Shown: positions 17,208 through 25,849, numbered from the stretch's first letter. The stretch: DNA of 64,000 bases from Kaistella faecalis (GCF_019195395.1 NZ_CP078067.1:1255783-1319782), one strand, 5' to 3'. Numbers and translations: made by a program. Notes: generated from the letters alone by a model not told the origin.

Positions 17208-18549
17208 ATCTTGAAATTTTCGGAATTACTGGTAAACTTTCGTTTCCGGAATCTGTTACACTTTGTACAGCGAAGAGGAAATTATCTTTGGAAGAGGGAA
17301 TTGTTATTGAATTTTCTGTGGTGAAAATTTTCTCGGTCCATACCGAACTGTCCGTTTCCCTGATCAATATATGATAACCTTTGATATTCCCGGAAGTTGG
17401 TTTCTCCCAACTCAGTTTTGTGGAATTTGAAAGTTCCTTTACATCCATTTTTACACTTTCAGGTTTCGATGCTGATTTTGCCAGATTAGCCAAAACCGCA
17501 ACATTTACTGCGGTATTTGTTTTCAGATAATCAAAGTCCATGAATTCAATTAAATCACCGAACTTTTTATTGTTTTCGGTCCTTACATCCTGGTGCTGAT
17601 GATCATAATTCTCAAAATAATCTGTTAACCGTACAGCCGTGAAACCGTGATTAACAAACGGTGTGTGATCTCCGCCACGTAAAAACCTGTCGTTTCGGTA
17701 AATAAGTTTAATATCGATATTCTTTACGTACTTTTCTCCGGTTTCTTTCACATAACGTGCAAGTTGGCGCGCAGACCCATCGTTTTCGAGACCCAGATTA
17801 CGTATCGCTGCTGCCGTTTTTTCGGTGTCAAAAGCAGATAAGCCTTCGCTGAAAACGCGTAGTTTGGGTTTCCCGGCAGTTTTCCCTGCATCGAAACTGT
17901 TATTCCCGATCATATCGTTGTTTAAAACCGCTTCCAGTTCCCAATTTTCGGCCTTTGCCTTGTCAGCTAACATTTTTGCACCTAAAAGCCCTTGTTCTTC
18001 ACCGCTCACTGCAACAAAGAGAATTGACACAGGAAATTGCGATTTGCTTAAAACTCGTGCGCTTTCGATTACCGCTGCTACTCCGCTTCCGTCATCGTTT
18101 GCTCCAGGCGCGAAACTTTCTGCATCCATCACATCCGAAACACGGGAATCCAGATGCCCGGAAATAATGATAACTCTCTTATCATTAGGATCTGTACCTT
18201 TTAAAAACGCAATTGCATTTCCCAGATTCGTTTCTTTATTAATTCTTTTGCCGTCGGGTTTTAGATCCTGATGCTGGAGGTACACTTCCATTCGCCCGTT
18301 TGAATTCTTTGCATAATTCCGGAATTTAGAAAGCACCCAGTTTCTGGCAGCTCCAATTCCCCGCTTTGGATCTGTGGTTGAACTCATCGTATGTCTGGTC
18401 CCGAAACTCACAAGCTTTTCAATATTAGCTTTCAGCGAATCTTTGCTGACCTGGCCAACATATCGGGATATTTCCGGGTCGGTGTTGACTTTCTGTGCAC
18501 TTATTGAAAGTGAAAGAAACATGACTACAACACAAATCGTCTTTCTCAT
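17206..18549 (-). CDS. Secreted M28 metallopeptidase with C-terminal FN3-like domain
   Basis: A 447-residue exported peptidase. Signal peptide 1-18 ends at SISAQ. Zinc ligands are visible: H132-x-D134 (SGHLDSR), D152 in PGANDDGSG, E184-E185 in VSGEEQG, D in LNNDMIGN, and a late histidine in RGGDHTPFV. The last ~85 residues (from KPESVKMDVKELS) form a fibronectin-type-III-like strand domain with WEKPTSGNIKGYHI. Its ATG overlaps the stop of the upstream aldolase gene as ATGA (18546-18549), so translation is coupled. Peptide substrate unknown. Confidence 0.88.
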   Translation of the reverse strand: MRKTICVVVMFLSLSISAQKVNTDPEISRYVGQVSKDSLKANIEKLVSFGTRHTMSSTTDPKRGIGAARNWVLSKFRNYAKNSNGRMEVYLQHQDLKPDGKRINKETNLGNAIAFLKGTDPNDKRVIIISGHLDSRVSDVMDAESFAPGANDDGSGVAAVIESARVLSKSQFPVSILFVAVSGEEQGLLGAKMLADKAKAENWELEAVLNNDMIGNNSFDAGKTAGKPKLRVFSEGLSAFDTEKTAAAIRNLGLENDGSARQLARYVKETGEKYVKNIDIKLIYRNDRFLRGGDHTPFVNHGFTAVRLTDYFENYDHQHQDVRTENNKKFGDLIEFMDFDYLKTNTAVNVAVLANLAKSASKPESVKMDVKELSNSTKLSWEKPTSGNIKGYHILIRETDSSVWTEKIFTTENSITIPSSKDNFLFAVQSVTDSGNESLPVIPKISR

Positions 18550-19577
18550 TTTAAATTTTTAATTTCGTTAATAAACTCGGTTACAATTTCGTCGGTTGTT
18601 GCCCATGAGGTAATTATCCGAACCGCCGAAATTTCGTCATTAATTTTCTTCCAAACGTAAAAATCAAATCTCTCTGAAAGCTCGTCGATCTGGTTTTTAC
18701 TCAGAATTGGGAAAATCTGATTGGTAAAGGTCTCGGAAAGAAAAGCACAACCTTTTTCCAGGAAAGCCTTTTTTATCTTCATTGCCTGCTGATTTGCATA
18801 TTTGGCAAGCTCAAAATACAGATTGTCCGTAAGCAGTTCCTGAAACTGAATTCCCAGAAGACGGCCTTTTGCAAGCATTGCTCCTTTCTGTTTCAGATGA
18901 AAGCCAAATTCATCCTGAAGATTTGGATTTGTTATTACGATCGCCTCACCAATCAGTGCGCCGTTTTTGGTACCTCCTAAATAAAACACGTCGGTATATT
19001 TTGCAATATCCGCAAAACTTGTATCATTGGTTTCAGCCGTAAGAGCATGGCCAAGCCGCGCACCATCCATAAAAAGAATCAGGTTTTTATCCTGACAGAA
19101 TGAATAGAGATCCCGCAGCTCCCGCATGGAATAAATAGTGCCTACTTCTGTAGAATTAGAGATATACACCATTTTCTGCTTGATCTGGTGCGGAACATTT
19201 TGGTGAATATCCAAAACACTCTGAATATCTTCCGGCCGTAACTTCCCGTCAGAAGTCAAGACTCCATGTACTTTGTGACCGGTTGCCTCAATTGCTCCGG
19301 CTTCATTAGTAAAAATATGGCCGGTATGCGCTGCCACAACACTTTCATGCGGTCTTAGTAACGCTGAAATTACAATCAGGTTGGCTTGGGTTCCACCCGA
19401 AACGAAGTGGACGGATGCGTTTGTTGAATCACATTGGGTTTTGATCAGCTCCGCCGCATTTAACGAAAATTCGTCTAGGCCATAACCATTTTGCTGGCTG
19501 AGATTATTTTTGATAATTGCTTCTAGAATTCGGGGATGCGCCCCTTCAGCGTAATCGTTTTTAAAGGAATGTCTCAT
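18546..19577 (-). CDS. Threonine-aldolase-like PLP enzyme (beta-eliminating lyase family)
   Basis: A 343-residue fold-type-I PLP enzyme of the low-specificity L-threonine aldolase group. Key spots are the N-terminal FKNDYAEGAHPRI, the cofactor-gripping SGGTQAN, the FMDGARLGHAL aspartate-containing loop and the PLP lysine K204 in LGGTKNGAL. It should cleave threonine/allo-threonine to glycine and acetaldehyde, though the family also includes other beta-hydroxy amino acid lyases. It shares an ATGA overlap with the downstream peptidase gene, forming a two-gene operon. Its upstream region is the long gene-free stretch to 19900. Confidence 0.85.
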   Translation of the reverse strand: MRHSFKNDYAEGAHPRILEAIIKNNLSQQNGYGLDEFSLNAAELIKTQCDSTNASVHFVSGGTQANLIVISALLRPHESVVAAHTGHIFTNEAGAIEATGHKVHGVLTSDGKLRPEDIQSVLDIHQNVPHQIKQKMVYISNSTEVGTIYSMRELRDLYSFCQDKNLILFMDGARLGHALTAETNDTSFADIAKYTDVFYLGGTKNGALIGEAIVITNPNLQDEFGFHLKQKGAMLAKGRLLGIQFQELLTDNLYFELAKYANQQAMKIKKAFLEKGCAFLSETFTNQIFPILSKNQIDELSERFDFYVWKKINDEISAVRIITSWATTDEIVTEFINEIKNLK

Positions 19578-19650
19578 TCTTATATATAGAATCTTTTGTA
19601 AATGACCTCCGCATAAACCACGGATATTGAATTATAAAAGTATATAAAAT

Positions 19651-19686
19651 GGGTGATTTCACCAATAAAAAACGGTAAAATCACCC
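19651..19686. other. Strong hairpin in the gene-free stretch 19578-19900
   Basis: GGGTGATTT-c-ACC (19651-19663) pairs with GGT-a-AAATCACCC (19674-19686), 12 pairs with one mismatch and a 10-base loop. On the minus strand it is followed by a fairly U-rich ATTTTATATAC, so it could stop antisense RNA or fold in the leader of the aldolase operon. The rest of the 323-base stretch holds the possible small RNA and the DtxR-gene promoter; no ORF of note. Confidence 0.55.
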
Positions 19687-19717
19687 GTTTAAAAAAAGAT
19701 TAAATTTTCCACCTTTG

Positions 19718-19851
19718 TGAGAGCAAAATAAGAAGTAATAAAACTAATAACCATTTTACCTTCTTTAAACGTATTTCCGGAACTGCGTAAAAGTAGTAAC
19801 GATCATATATTTAAATGTTAATCAGAAACGCGCAACTCTTGCGCGTTTTTT
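19718..19851 (+). ncRNA. Possible small RNA upstream of the DtxR-type gene
   Basis: A terminator at 19826-19851 has no plus-strand gene before it; the upstream aldolase gene runs the other way. A weak promoter-like CACCTTTG (19710-19717, one base off consensus) lies about 130 bases earlier. Between them AAGAAG (19730-19735) can pair with CTTCTT (19760-19765). A transcript of roughly 130 bases is inferred; function unknown. Confidence 0.33.
19826..19851 (+). terminator. Perfect terminator hairpin without an upstream gene
   Basis: AAACGCGCAA (19826-19835) and TTGCGCGTTT (19839-19848) pair over 10 bases with a CTC loop, then a T run. Confidence 0.85.
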
Positions 19852-19867
19852 CTTTATACAATTTATT

Positions 19868-19895
19868 GTTAGATTTACAGACTCATTAATCTAAC
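19868..19895. promoter_or_regulatory. Operator-like inverted repeat over the DtxR-gene promoter
   Basis: GTTAGATT (19868-19875) is perfectly repeated inverted as AATCTAAC (19888-19895), 12 bases apart, and overlaps the -7-like TAACTTTA (19892-19899) just before the ATG at 19901. The half-site resembles the TTAGG/CCTAA core of known DtxR boxes. Confidence 0.5.
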
Positions 19896-19900
19896 TTTAT

Positions 19901-20557
19901 ATGATATCACTTAGTGAAGAAAATTACCTGAAAGCTATCTTTCATTTAATTAATGAAGAAAATACTGTAACCATCAATGAAATCAGCAAGCTCCTTGATG
20001 TAAAAATGCCAAGTGTTAACAATATGATGAAGAAATTCGCTGACAGAAACTGGGTCGTTTACGAGAGTTATAAACCCCTGAAGATTACAGATTCCGGGAA
20101 AAAACAGGCAGCACTTATCGTAAGAAAGCACCGTTTAACGGAAATGTTTCTTGTCGAAAAAATGAATTTTGGGTGGGAAAATGTTCATGAAATTGCCGAA
20201 CAGCTGGAACATATTCATTCGGAAACTTTCTTTGATAAAATGGACGAAATCCTGAACTACCCTAAATTTGATCCACACGGGGAACCGATTCCGGACAAAG
20301 AAGGAAATATCATCGCTCAGGATTTGAAAAAATTAAGCGAATGCAGTATTGGACAAAAAGTGATTTTCACTGCAGTGACAATTACAGACGATGACTTTCT
20401 TACTTTTCTAAATATAAAGAATCTGGAGTTGGGAAAGGAAATTGAAATCCTGGAAATAGAAAAATTCGACAAGTCCATGACCGTAATGATCAGTGATACT
20501 TCTACAATATTAAGCAAAATTGTATGCGATAAGATTCTTGTAAAAGGATCTCTGTAA
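19901..20557 (+). CDS. DtxR/MntR-family metal-dependent regulator
   Basis: A 218-residue iron- or manganese-sensing repressor. Residues 1-60 form the winged helix (TINEISKLLDVKMPSVNNMMKKF is the DNA-reading part). The metal-binding and dimer domain has the classic KHRLTEMFLVEKMNFGWENVHEIAEQLEHIHSE layout with H, E and H ligands. The last 70 residues look like an SH3-like FeoA-type domain. Whether it senses Fe or Mn cannot be told from this. A perfect inverted repeat covers its own promoter, which suggests autoregulation. No transporter gene is adjacent. Confidence 0.9.
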   Translation: MISLSEENYLKAIFHLINEENTVTINEISKLLDVKMPSVNNMMKKFADRNWVVYESYKPLKITDSGKKQAALIVRKHRLTEMFLVEKMNFGWENVHEIAEQLEHIHSETFFDKMDEILNYPKFDPHGEPIPDKEGNIIAQDLKKLSECSIGQKVIFTAVTITDDDFLTFLNIKNLELGKEIEILEIEKFDKSMTVMISDTSTILSKIVCDKILVKGSL

Positions 20558-20565
20558 AAAGCTGT

Positions 20566-20597
20566 TTTGGCACATTGAAGCAATTGCCTTAACTTTG
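20566..20597 (+). promoter_or_regulatory. Complete promoter for pruA
   Basis: -33 TTTG (20566-20569) and -7 TAACTTTG (20590-20597) are 20 bases apart, matching the Bacteroidota housekeeping consensus. The ATG follows 35 bases later. Confidence 0.7.
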
Positions 20598-20632
20598 TAA
20601 CATTCTCAAAATAATCAATAAAATTTAAAAAT

Positions 20633-22258
20633 ATGTCAAAAGCTATTTCGCAAGTTCCTTACGCAGTAAATGAGCCCGTAAGAACTTATGAACCGGGTTC
20701 TGCCGACGTTAACTCTTTGATTTCCACCTACAAAAAAATGTGGAAAGAGCAGGTAGAAATTCCTATGATCATCAACGGAAAAGAAATTACCACCGAAAGT
20801 AAGGTTGCTATCAGTTCTCCTCAAGATCATCAGCATAATCTAGGCTTTTATTACAAAGGCGACATGACTCATGTTGACGAAGCAATTAATACCGCTCTTG
20901 CCGCAAGAGAAAAGTGGAACAATTTAGGTTGGGAGCAGCGTGCCGCAATCTTCCTGAAAGCCGCTGACCTCGTTGCCGGGCCTTACCGTGACCGTCTGAA
21001 TGCCGCAACAATGATTGGACAGAGTAAAAACGTTCATCAGGCAGAAATCGATGCAGCATGTGAGTTTATCGACTTTCTTCGGTATAATGTGGAATTCATG
21101 ACCGAAATATATAGTGATCAGCCTGTTTCCGACAGCGGGATTTGGAACAGATCAGAATACCGCCCGTTGGAAGGGTTTTGTTTTGCGGTTACGCCTTTCA
21201 ACTTTACAGCAATTGCGGGAAACCTCCCAACCTGTATGGCGATGATGGGAAATGTTGTAGTTTGGAAGCCTTCGGACAAACAGGTTCTTTCTGCTAAAAT
21301 TATTATGGATATTCTTACAGAAGCTGGCTTACCGGCGGGCGTAATCAATATGATTTTTACAGACGGCAAAGAAACTGCAGAAAAAGTATTGGCACATCCT
21401 GATTTTGCCGGTCTGCATTTTACTGGCTCAACCACGGTATTCCAGGATATGTGGAAGAAAATCGGTAATAATATTCACCAGTATAAAACATATCCAAGAA
21501 TCGTCGGAGAAACCGGAGGTAAAGACTTTATTATGGTGCATCCGTCGGCGAATGCTGAAGCTGTTGCCACAGGAATGGTTCGCGGTGCTTTTGAATATCA
21601 AGGGCAGAAATGTTCTGCTGCTTCCCGCGCTTATATCCCTAAATCGCTTTGGCCAGAAGTTAAAAATGTAATGGAAGCCCAGCTTAAAACCATTAAAATG
21701 GGAAGCCCGGAAGATCCTTCTAACTTCGTGAATGCAGTTATCGACAAAAATTCTTTCGAGAAATGTAAAGGCTACATTGAACGTGCAGAGCAATCTTCAG
21801 ATGCAAAAGTAATTTTCGGAGGAAAATGCGATGATTCAAAAGGATGGTTTGTTGAACCTACCGTAATTGAAACTACGAACCCGAAATATGAATCAGTTTG
21901 CGAAGAAATCTTCGGTCCAATCCTTTCAGTGTATGTTTATGAAGACATTAACTGGAAAGAAACCCTGAAACTTGTGGATGAAACATCTCCTTATTCATTA
22001 ACGGGTTCCATTTTTTCACAAGACAGATACGCGATTGACGAAGCATACAAAGCTTTGGAAAACGCCGCAGGAAACTTTTACATTAACGACAAACCGACGG
22101 GTGCAGTAGTTGGCCAGCAACCTTTTGGCGGCGCTAGAGCTTCCGGCACCAACGACAAAGCCGGTTCTAAAATGAATTTGCTGAGATGGGTTTCTGTGAG
22201 AAGTATTAAAGAAACTTTTGTTTCTCCTAAAGATTATAAATATCCTTACTTAGGATAG
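20633..22258 (+). CDS. pruA: 1-pyrroline-5-carboxylate dehydrogenase
   Basis: A 541-residue aldehyde dehydrogenase of the P5CDH group. Catalytic C327 lies in FEYQGQKCSAASRAY and the general-base E293 in IVGETGGKD; the cofactor site region FTGSTTVFQDMW comes just before. It oxidises glutamate semialdehyde, formed from proline, to glutamate with NAD. The length fits stand-alone PruA as in Bacteroidota, with no proline-dehydrogenase fusion; a PutA partner is not in the window. It has its own near-consensus promoter and a terminator. Confidence 0.95.
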   Translation: MSKAISQVPYAVNEPVRTYEPGSADVNSLISTYKKMWKEQVEIPMIINGKEITTESKVAISSPQDHQHNLGFYYKGDMTHVDEAINTALAAREKWNNLGWEQRAAIFLKAADLVAGPYRDRLNAATMIGQSKNVHQAEIDAACEFIDFLRYNVEFMTEIYSDQPVSDSGIWNRSEYRPLEGFCFAVTPFNFTAIAGNLPTCMAMMGNVVVWKPSDKQVLSAKIIMDILTEAGLPAGVINMIFTDGKETAEKVLAHPDFAGLHFTGSTTVFQDMWKKIGNNIHQYKTYPRIVGETGGKDFIMVHPSANAEAVATGMVRGAFEYQGQKCSAASRAYIPKSLWPEVKNVMEAQLKTIKMGSPEDPSNFVNAVIDKNSFEKCKGYIERAEQSSDAKVIFGGKCDDSKGWFVEPTVIETTNPKYESVCEEIFGPILSVYVYEDINWKETLKLVDETSPYSLTGSIFSQDRYAIDEAYKALENAAGNFYINDKPTGAVVGQQPFGGARASGTNDKAGSKMNLLRWVSVRSIKETFVSPKDYKYPYLG

Positions 22259-22280
22259 GATTTTAAACTTTTAAATAATT

Positions 22281-22309
22281 AACTCTGTCGTTCTGGCAGA
22301 GTTTTTTTG
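22281..22309 (+). terminator. Terminator after pruA
   Basis: AACTCTGTC and GGCAGAGTT pair over 9 positions with one U-G pair around GTTCT, then a T run. Confidence 0.8.
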
Positions 22310-22416
22310 TGAGAATATTCAGACATTATAATGCCTAATTACATGCTTAATTATCGTTACTACTTAGAAATCCGGACTCAACTTATAATTTAACAAACTT
22401 TATATTTTTAAACATT

Positions 22417-22456
22417 CAACTGGCATACTTTTTACAGTTGATTGTGGGTAAACAAT
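22417..22456. promoter_or_regulatory. Two adjacent inverted repeats before the small helical protein gene
   Basis: CAACTG (22417-22422) with CAGTTG (22435-22440), immediately followed by ATTGT (22441-22445) with ACAAT (22452-22456). They lie 30-70 bases before the ATG in otherwise AT-rich DNA. No TAnnTTTG element is seen here, so an alternative sigma factor or a regulator is possible. Confidence 0.35.
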
Positions 22457-22486
22457 CATTAATTACATTAACTTAAAACTTAAATT

Positions 22487-22729
22487 ATGAGCACTAAAAG
22501 AAACGGTTTATTAGCATTGCTAGGACTTGGAGCAGTAGCATTTTGGAAATATAAAAACTCTACTCCAGAAGAAAAGCAGGCAGTAAAAGATAAGTTTAAC
22601 ACTGCGAAAGACAATTTCAATAAATTGGGAAGTGATTTAAAATCAAAAGCCAGTGAAGTTGCTTCTCAGGTACAGAACAAAGCTGACCAGGCAAAAACGA
22701 CAGTTAACGAGTCTGTAAATCAGAACTAA
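22487..22729 (+). CDS. Small YtxH-like membrane-anchored helical protein
   Basis: An 80-residue protein: a short basic N-terminus, one hydrophobic helix (about residues 8-21, LLALLGLGAVAFW), then a long charged amphipathic helix rich in lysine, asparagine, serine and alanine up to the end. This layout resembles the YtxH and LEA/apolipoprotein-like stress proteins, but I cannot assign a firm family. It stands alone with a long AT-rich leader bearing two inverted repeats, and a strong terminator. A stress role is inference by analogy with the LEA-like gene at 15.9 kb. Confidence 0.75.
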   Translation: MSTKRNGLLALLGLGAVAFWKYKNSTPEEKQAVKDKFNTAKDNFNKLGSDLKSKASEVASQVQNKADQAKTTVNESVNQN

Positions 22730-22750
22730 AACTATTCCTTTTTCAGACCA

Positions 22751-22785
22751 AAAATCCGCAATGTAAAATTACATTGCGGGTTTTT
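22751..22785. terminator. Bidirectional terminator after the YtxH-like gene
   Basis: CCGCAATGTAA (22756-22766) and TTACATTGCGG (22769-22779) pair perfectly over 11 bases, with A and T runs outside. Confidence 0.85.
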
Positions 22786-22808
22786 ATTTCAAGGATTTAA
22801 TTTTTTAT

Positions 22809-23666
22809 TTATTTCAGAAGTGCGTTGAATGTGTCGCCCTGGCGAATATCTCCGGTATTATATCCTTTCATAAACCATTCTTTACGTTGGGCTGAACTTC
22901 CGTGGGTGAAACCTTCCTGATTCACGTATCCTTGCGATTTCTTCTGAATATTATCGTCGCCTACTGCTTCAGCCGCTGAAATTGCAGCCTCAAGGTCGCC
23001 AGGTTCAAGAAACTTTTCACGGTTATCGGTTTGTCTCGACCAAACTCCGGCATAAAAATCAGCCTGAAGTTCTGTAGCAACAGAAACCCTGTTCATATCC
23101 GCTTCGGAATACCTACCGCTTCTGCGTAACTGGTCAGTTTTCTGTAAGGTTCCTAACAGATTTTGAATATGATGTCCCATTTCATGAGCCATTACGTATG
23201 CTATGGAAAATTCCGTAACCTGTGCGCCAAAACGCTGCTGCAATTCTTTGAAAAAACTCATATCCATATAAACGGTTTGATCGGCAGGGCAGTAAAAAGG
23301 CCCCATCGCTGCCTGTGCTGTTCCACATCCTGACTGGGTTACCGCTTCAAACATCACCACTTTTGCCGGTTGGTACTGCATTCCGTTTTCTTGAAAGACT
23401 TTGGCCCACGTCTGTTCATTCTCTGCCGTAATCATCTCTACGAATTCCCGCACTTTTAGCTCTTCCTGAGTCAGATCACGCTGTTCGGTCTGCTGGCTCG
23501 AATTTCCCATCCCTGAGGAAAGTATTGCTGAAGGGTCGCCACCTAAAAAGAATATAATAGCAGCGATAATTAAGGTTCCCAAGCCGCCGCCTACAAGCAT
23601 TCCGCCGCCTCCACCTGCGCCCCTTCTGTCATCCACATTTCCGCTTCTGTCGTTTGTCCATTTCAT
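22809..23666 (-). CDS. Neutral zinc metallopeptidase, YpfJ family
   Basis: A 285-residue membrane-tethered metallopeptidase. A glycine-rich N-terminus is followed by one membrane helix (about residues 26-42). The zinc motif H161-E162-x-x-H165 (AHEMGHHIQ) is present and the later ATELQADFYAGVW segment supplies the third ligand, as in the putative neutral zinc metallopeptidase family. GTAQAAMGPFYCPADQTVY before it is also family-typical. The catalytic part should face the periplasm. Substrates are unknown. Single-gene unit, convergent with the YtxH-like gene. Confidence 0.88.
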   Translation of the reverse strand: MKWTNDRSGNVDDRRGAGGGGGMLVGGGLGTLIIAAIIFFLGGDPSAILSSGMGNSSQQTEQRDLTQEELKVREFVEMITAENEQTWAKVFQENGMQYQPAKVVMFEAVTQSGCGTAQAAMGPFYCPADQTVYMDMSFFKELQQRFGAQVTEFSIAYVMAHEMGHHIQNLLGTLQKTDQLRRSGRYSEADMNRVSVATELQADFYAGVWSRQTDNREKFLEPGDLEAAISAAEAVGDDNIQKKSQGYVNQEGFTHGSSAQRKEWFMKGYNTGDIRQGDTFNALLK

Positions 23667-23712
23667 GGTCTGTAATTTATAAGTTATTTCTTATTTTAAA
23701 AATACATTAATT

Positions 23713-25791
23713 TTATTTATTCAGCTTGTTTTCCTGAAGCCAGTAACTGGTCGACTGAAATGCAGCAACGCAGTCATCAATCAAGTTCTGTACCGATTTC
23801 TTAGCTGGTATTTCATCAAAATAAAGTCTAAAATCTTCCGGCAAACCCGATTTTTGTGATACCAAAGAATACTGTCTCACTTTTTTTGTTGGTGAAATCA
23901 CCGTTAAATAATTATCTTTAACTAATCCCAGATCCTGATAGGTAGCTACATAGGCTTTTGGCTGAAAATCGTCCGTAAAAACATCCTGACCTAAAAATGT
24001 AGAGCGATAACTGAAATTTAAAATTCCCAACAATGTAGGCATCACATCGATCTGCGACATCAGCCTGTTAAATTGCTGTGGTTCGATGAAGCCTTCGGAA
24101 AATATCATTCCTGGGATTCTGTATTTATCCATTGGAAGTTCTGTTTTTCCTGCACTCGACGCGCAATGATCTGCTACAATTACAAAAACAGTATTTTTAT
24201 ACCAATCCTGTTTCTTAGCCATTTTAAAAAACTTCCGGATCGAATAATCGGTATATTTTACGCCGCCTTCTCGTGATTTGGCGTTTCCGGGAATATCAAT
24301 CCGACCGTCGGGATAAGTAAAAGGTCTGTGGTTAGAAACCGTCATCCAATGGTTAAAAAACGGTTTTCCGCTTTTCGCTTCAAGATTCATTACCTCTATT
24401 GCTTTTCTCGCCATATCTTCATCTGAAACGCCCCAGATATTCCCAAAAGTGATTTCTTCGGGTTTAAAACTGCTTCTATCAACAATATCATATCCATTTC
24501 CTTTATAGAAATCTTCCATATTATCGAAATAGCTGTCACCACCGTATAAAAATTTCACATCGTAGCCTTTCGATTTGAAAACACTTCCGGTGGTAAATTT
24601 ATTCTTGTTATTTTTTCTTTTAATAATACTCTCTCCAGCTGTTGGAGGAATGCACAAGGTTAAAGCTTCAAGTCCGCGAACTGTTCTGTTTCCGGTGGCA
24701 TAAAGGTTTGTGAACATTAAAGATCTGGTTGCCAGACTGTCGAAAAATGGAGTAATATTCTGGGTATTTCCGTAATGAGCTAGAAAATCGGCGGACAGAC
24801 TTTCAATAGAAATCAGTACCACGTTTTTCTTTAATTCAGGTTTTGGTGATGTAATTATACGGGATAACGACGCAGATTTAAATTCTCTCAGAAAGCGCTG
24901 TTCAGCGACAGATTCGTTCAGCGTTGGGTAAAACGGGAAATAATTGAGTTCTTTTTGGGTGAACGCATTGAAGAATTTAGGAAAGCCGTTTGCCTGAATC
25001 TCCTGCGCGAAAGTATTGCCTGTTTTTACTTCGTTCAGTTTAGGAATAAGCACAAGACTCATACCGCACAACAGGACAAATGAACCGAGTAAGATAAGTT
25101 TCTGCTTGAAATTGGGAAGCTCAATAAGTTCATCTTTCGTCCTCCGGAATATGAACCATGTAACTGCCGCTGCAAGAATAAATATGACTGAAAATAATGG
25201 AAGTACAGGATAACTTTCCATAATGTTTCCGATCACTTCATTGGTATAAATTAAATAATCTACTGCAATAAAATTGTATCGGACCCCGAATTCATTCCAG
25301 AAAAAATATTCGCTTACAGCATTGAAAATGATGAGTACAACATATAAAAACAAGGTGATAAAGTAAAGAATATTACGGATTTTAAGCCGCTGAACTGGGA
25401 GAAAAAGCATCAAGCCAAACAGCAGTGTTTTCAAACCTATAAATGCGGTGGCAACTTCGGGGAATGCTCCGCCGTACTGTCGGAAAATATTTCCGGGTAC
25501 AAAAGCGGTATAAATGAACGCGGTCATTAACAAGCCGAAAATGATGTACCCGTAAGGTTTTCTGTACTTAGAATTAGATAAGAAAAGAAAGTACAAAGCC
25601 AATAAACTGCTGGCTAAAGTAAAAACTAAAATGTCGCTTAACAAACCGACAGCTACTATCTTCAGACTTTCAAACAGTGCAAAATCTGCATTTGTAATTG
25701 GATGAAAGATGAAAATAATTCTTAAAATAAGAGAAACCAGGAGATAAAAAATCCCGAGATAAAAAAACGGTTTTAGTTTTGTCTGCATCAT
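23713..25791 (-). CDS. LTA-synthase-like membrane sulfatase-fold protein
   Basis: A 692-residue protein with about five N-terminal membrane helices (residues ~8-235), then a periplasmic alkaline-phosphatase/sulfatase-fold domain from about residue 320. Metal-site motifs are VVLISIESLSADFLAHYG, the nucleophile threonine in GNRTVRGLEALT, WGVSDEDM and VIVADHCAS. In Gram-positives such enzymes polymerise glycerol phosphate; in Bacteroidota, which lack lipoteichoic acid, relatives probably add phospho-alcohol groups (phosphoglycerol or phosphoethanolamine) to envelope glycans or lipids. That role is inferred. Monocistronic between the peptidase and ribH. Confidence 0.87.
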   Translation of the reverse strand: MMQTKLKPFFYLGIFYLLVSLILRIIFIFHPITNADFALFESLKIVAVGLLSDILVFTLASSLLALYFLFLSNSKYRKPYGYIIFGLLMTAFIYTAFVPGNIFRQYGGAFPEVATAFIGLKTLLFGLMLFLPVQRLKIRNILYFITLFLYVVLIIFNAVSEYFFWNEFGVRYNFIAVDYLIYTNEVIGNIMESYPVLPLFSVIFILAAAVTWFIFRRTKDELIELPNFKQKLILLGSFVLLCGMSLVLIPKLNEVKTGNTFAQEIQANGFPKFFNAFTQKELNYFPFYPTLNESVAEQRFLREFKSASLSRIITSPKPELKKNVVLISIESLSADFLAHYGNTQNITPFFDSLATRSLMFTNLYATGNRTVRGLEALTLCIPPTAGESIIKRKNNKNKFTTGSVFKSKGYDVKFLYGGDSYFDNMEDFYKGNGYDIVDRSSFKPEEITFGNIWGVSDEDMARKAIEVMNLEAKSGKPFFNHWMTVSNHRPFTYPDGRIDIPGNAKSREGGVKYTDYSIRKFFKMAKKQDWYKNTVFVIVADHCASSAGKTELPMDKYRIPGMIFSEGFIEPQQFNRLMSQIDVMPTLLGILNFSYRSTFLGQDVFTDDFQPKAYVATYQDLGLVKDNYLTVISPTKKVRQYSLVSQKSGLPEDFRLYFDEIPAKKSVQNLIDDCVAAFQSTSYWLQENKLNK

Positions 25792-25849
25792 TTCGCTTTA
25801 AATTGTAACCTCTTTTTTCGCTTTTGAATAAAGCAGAGTTACTGTAAAG

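Noticed and set aside
19815-19889. 24-codon ORF through the orphan terminator
   Set aside because: It would read through a perfect terminator stem and has no sign of conservation or translation start context.
22421-22437. Sigma-54-like site TGGCAT-N5-TTTACA before the YtxH-like gene
   Set aside because: The GG half is right but the nearly invariant GC at -12 is AC, so it does not meet the consensus; the overlapping palindromes explain the region equally well.
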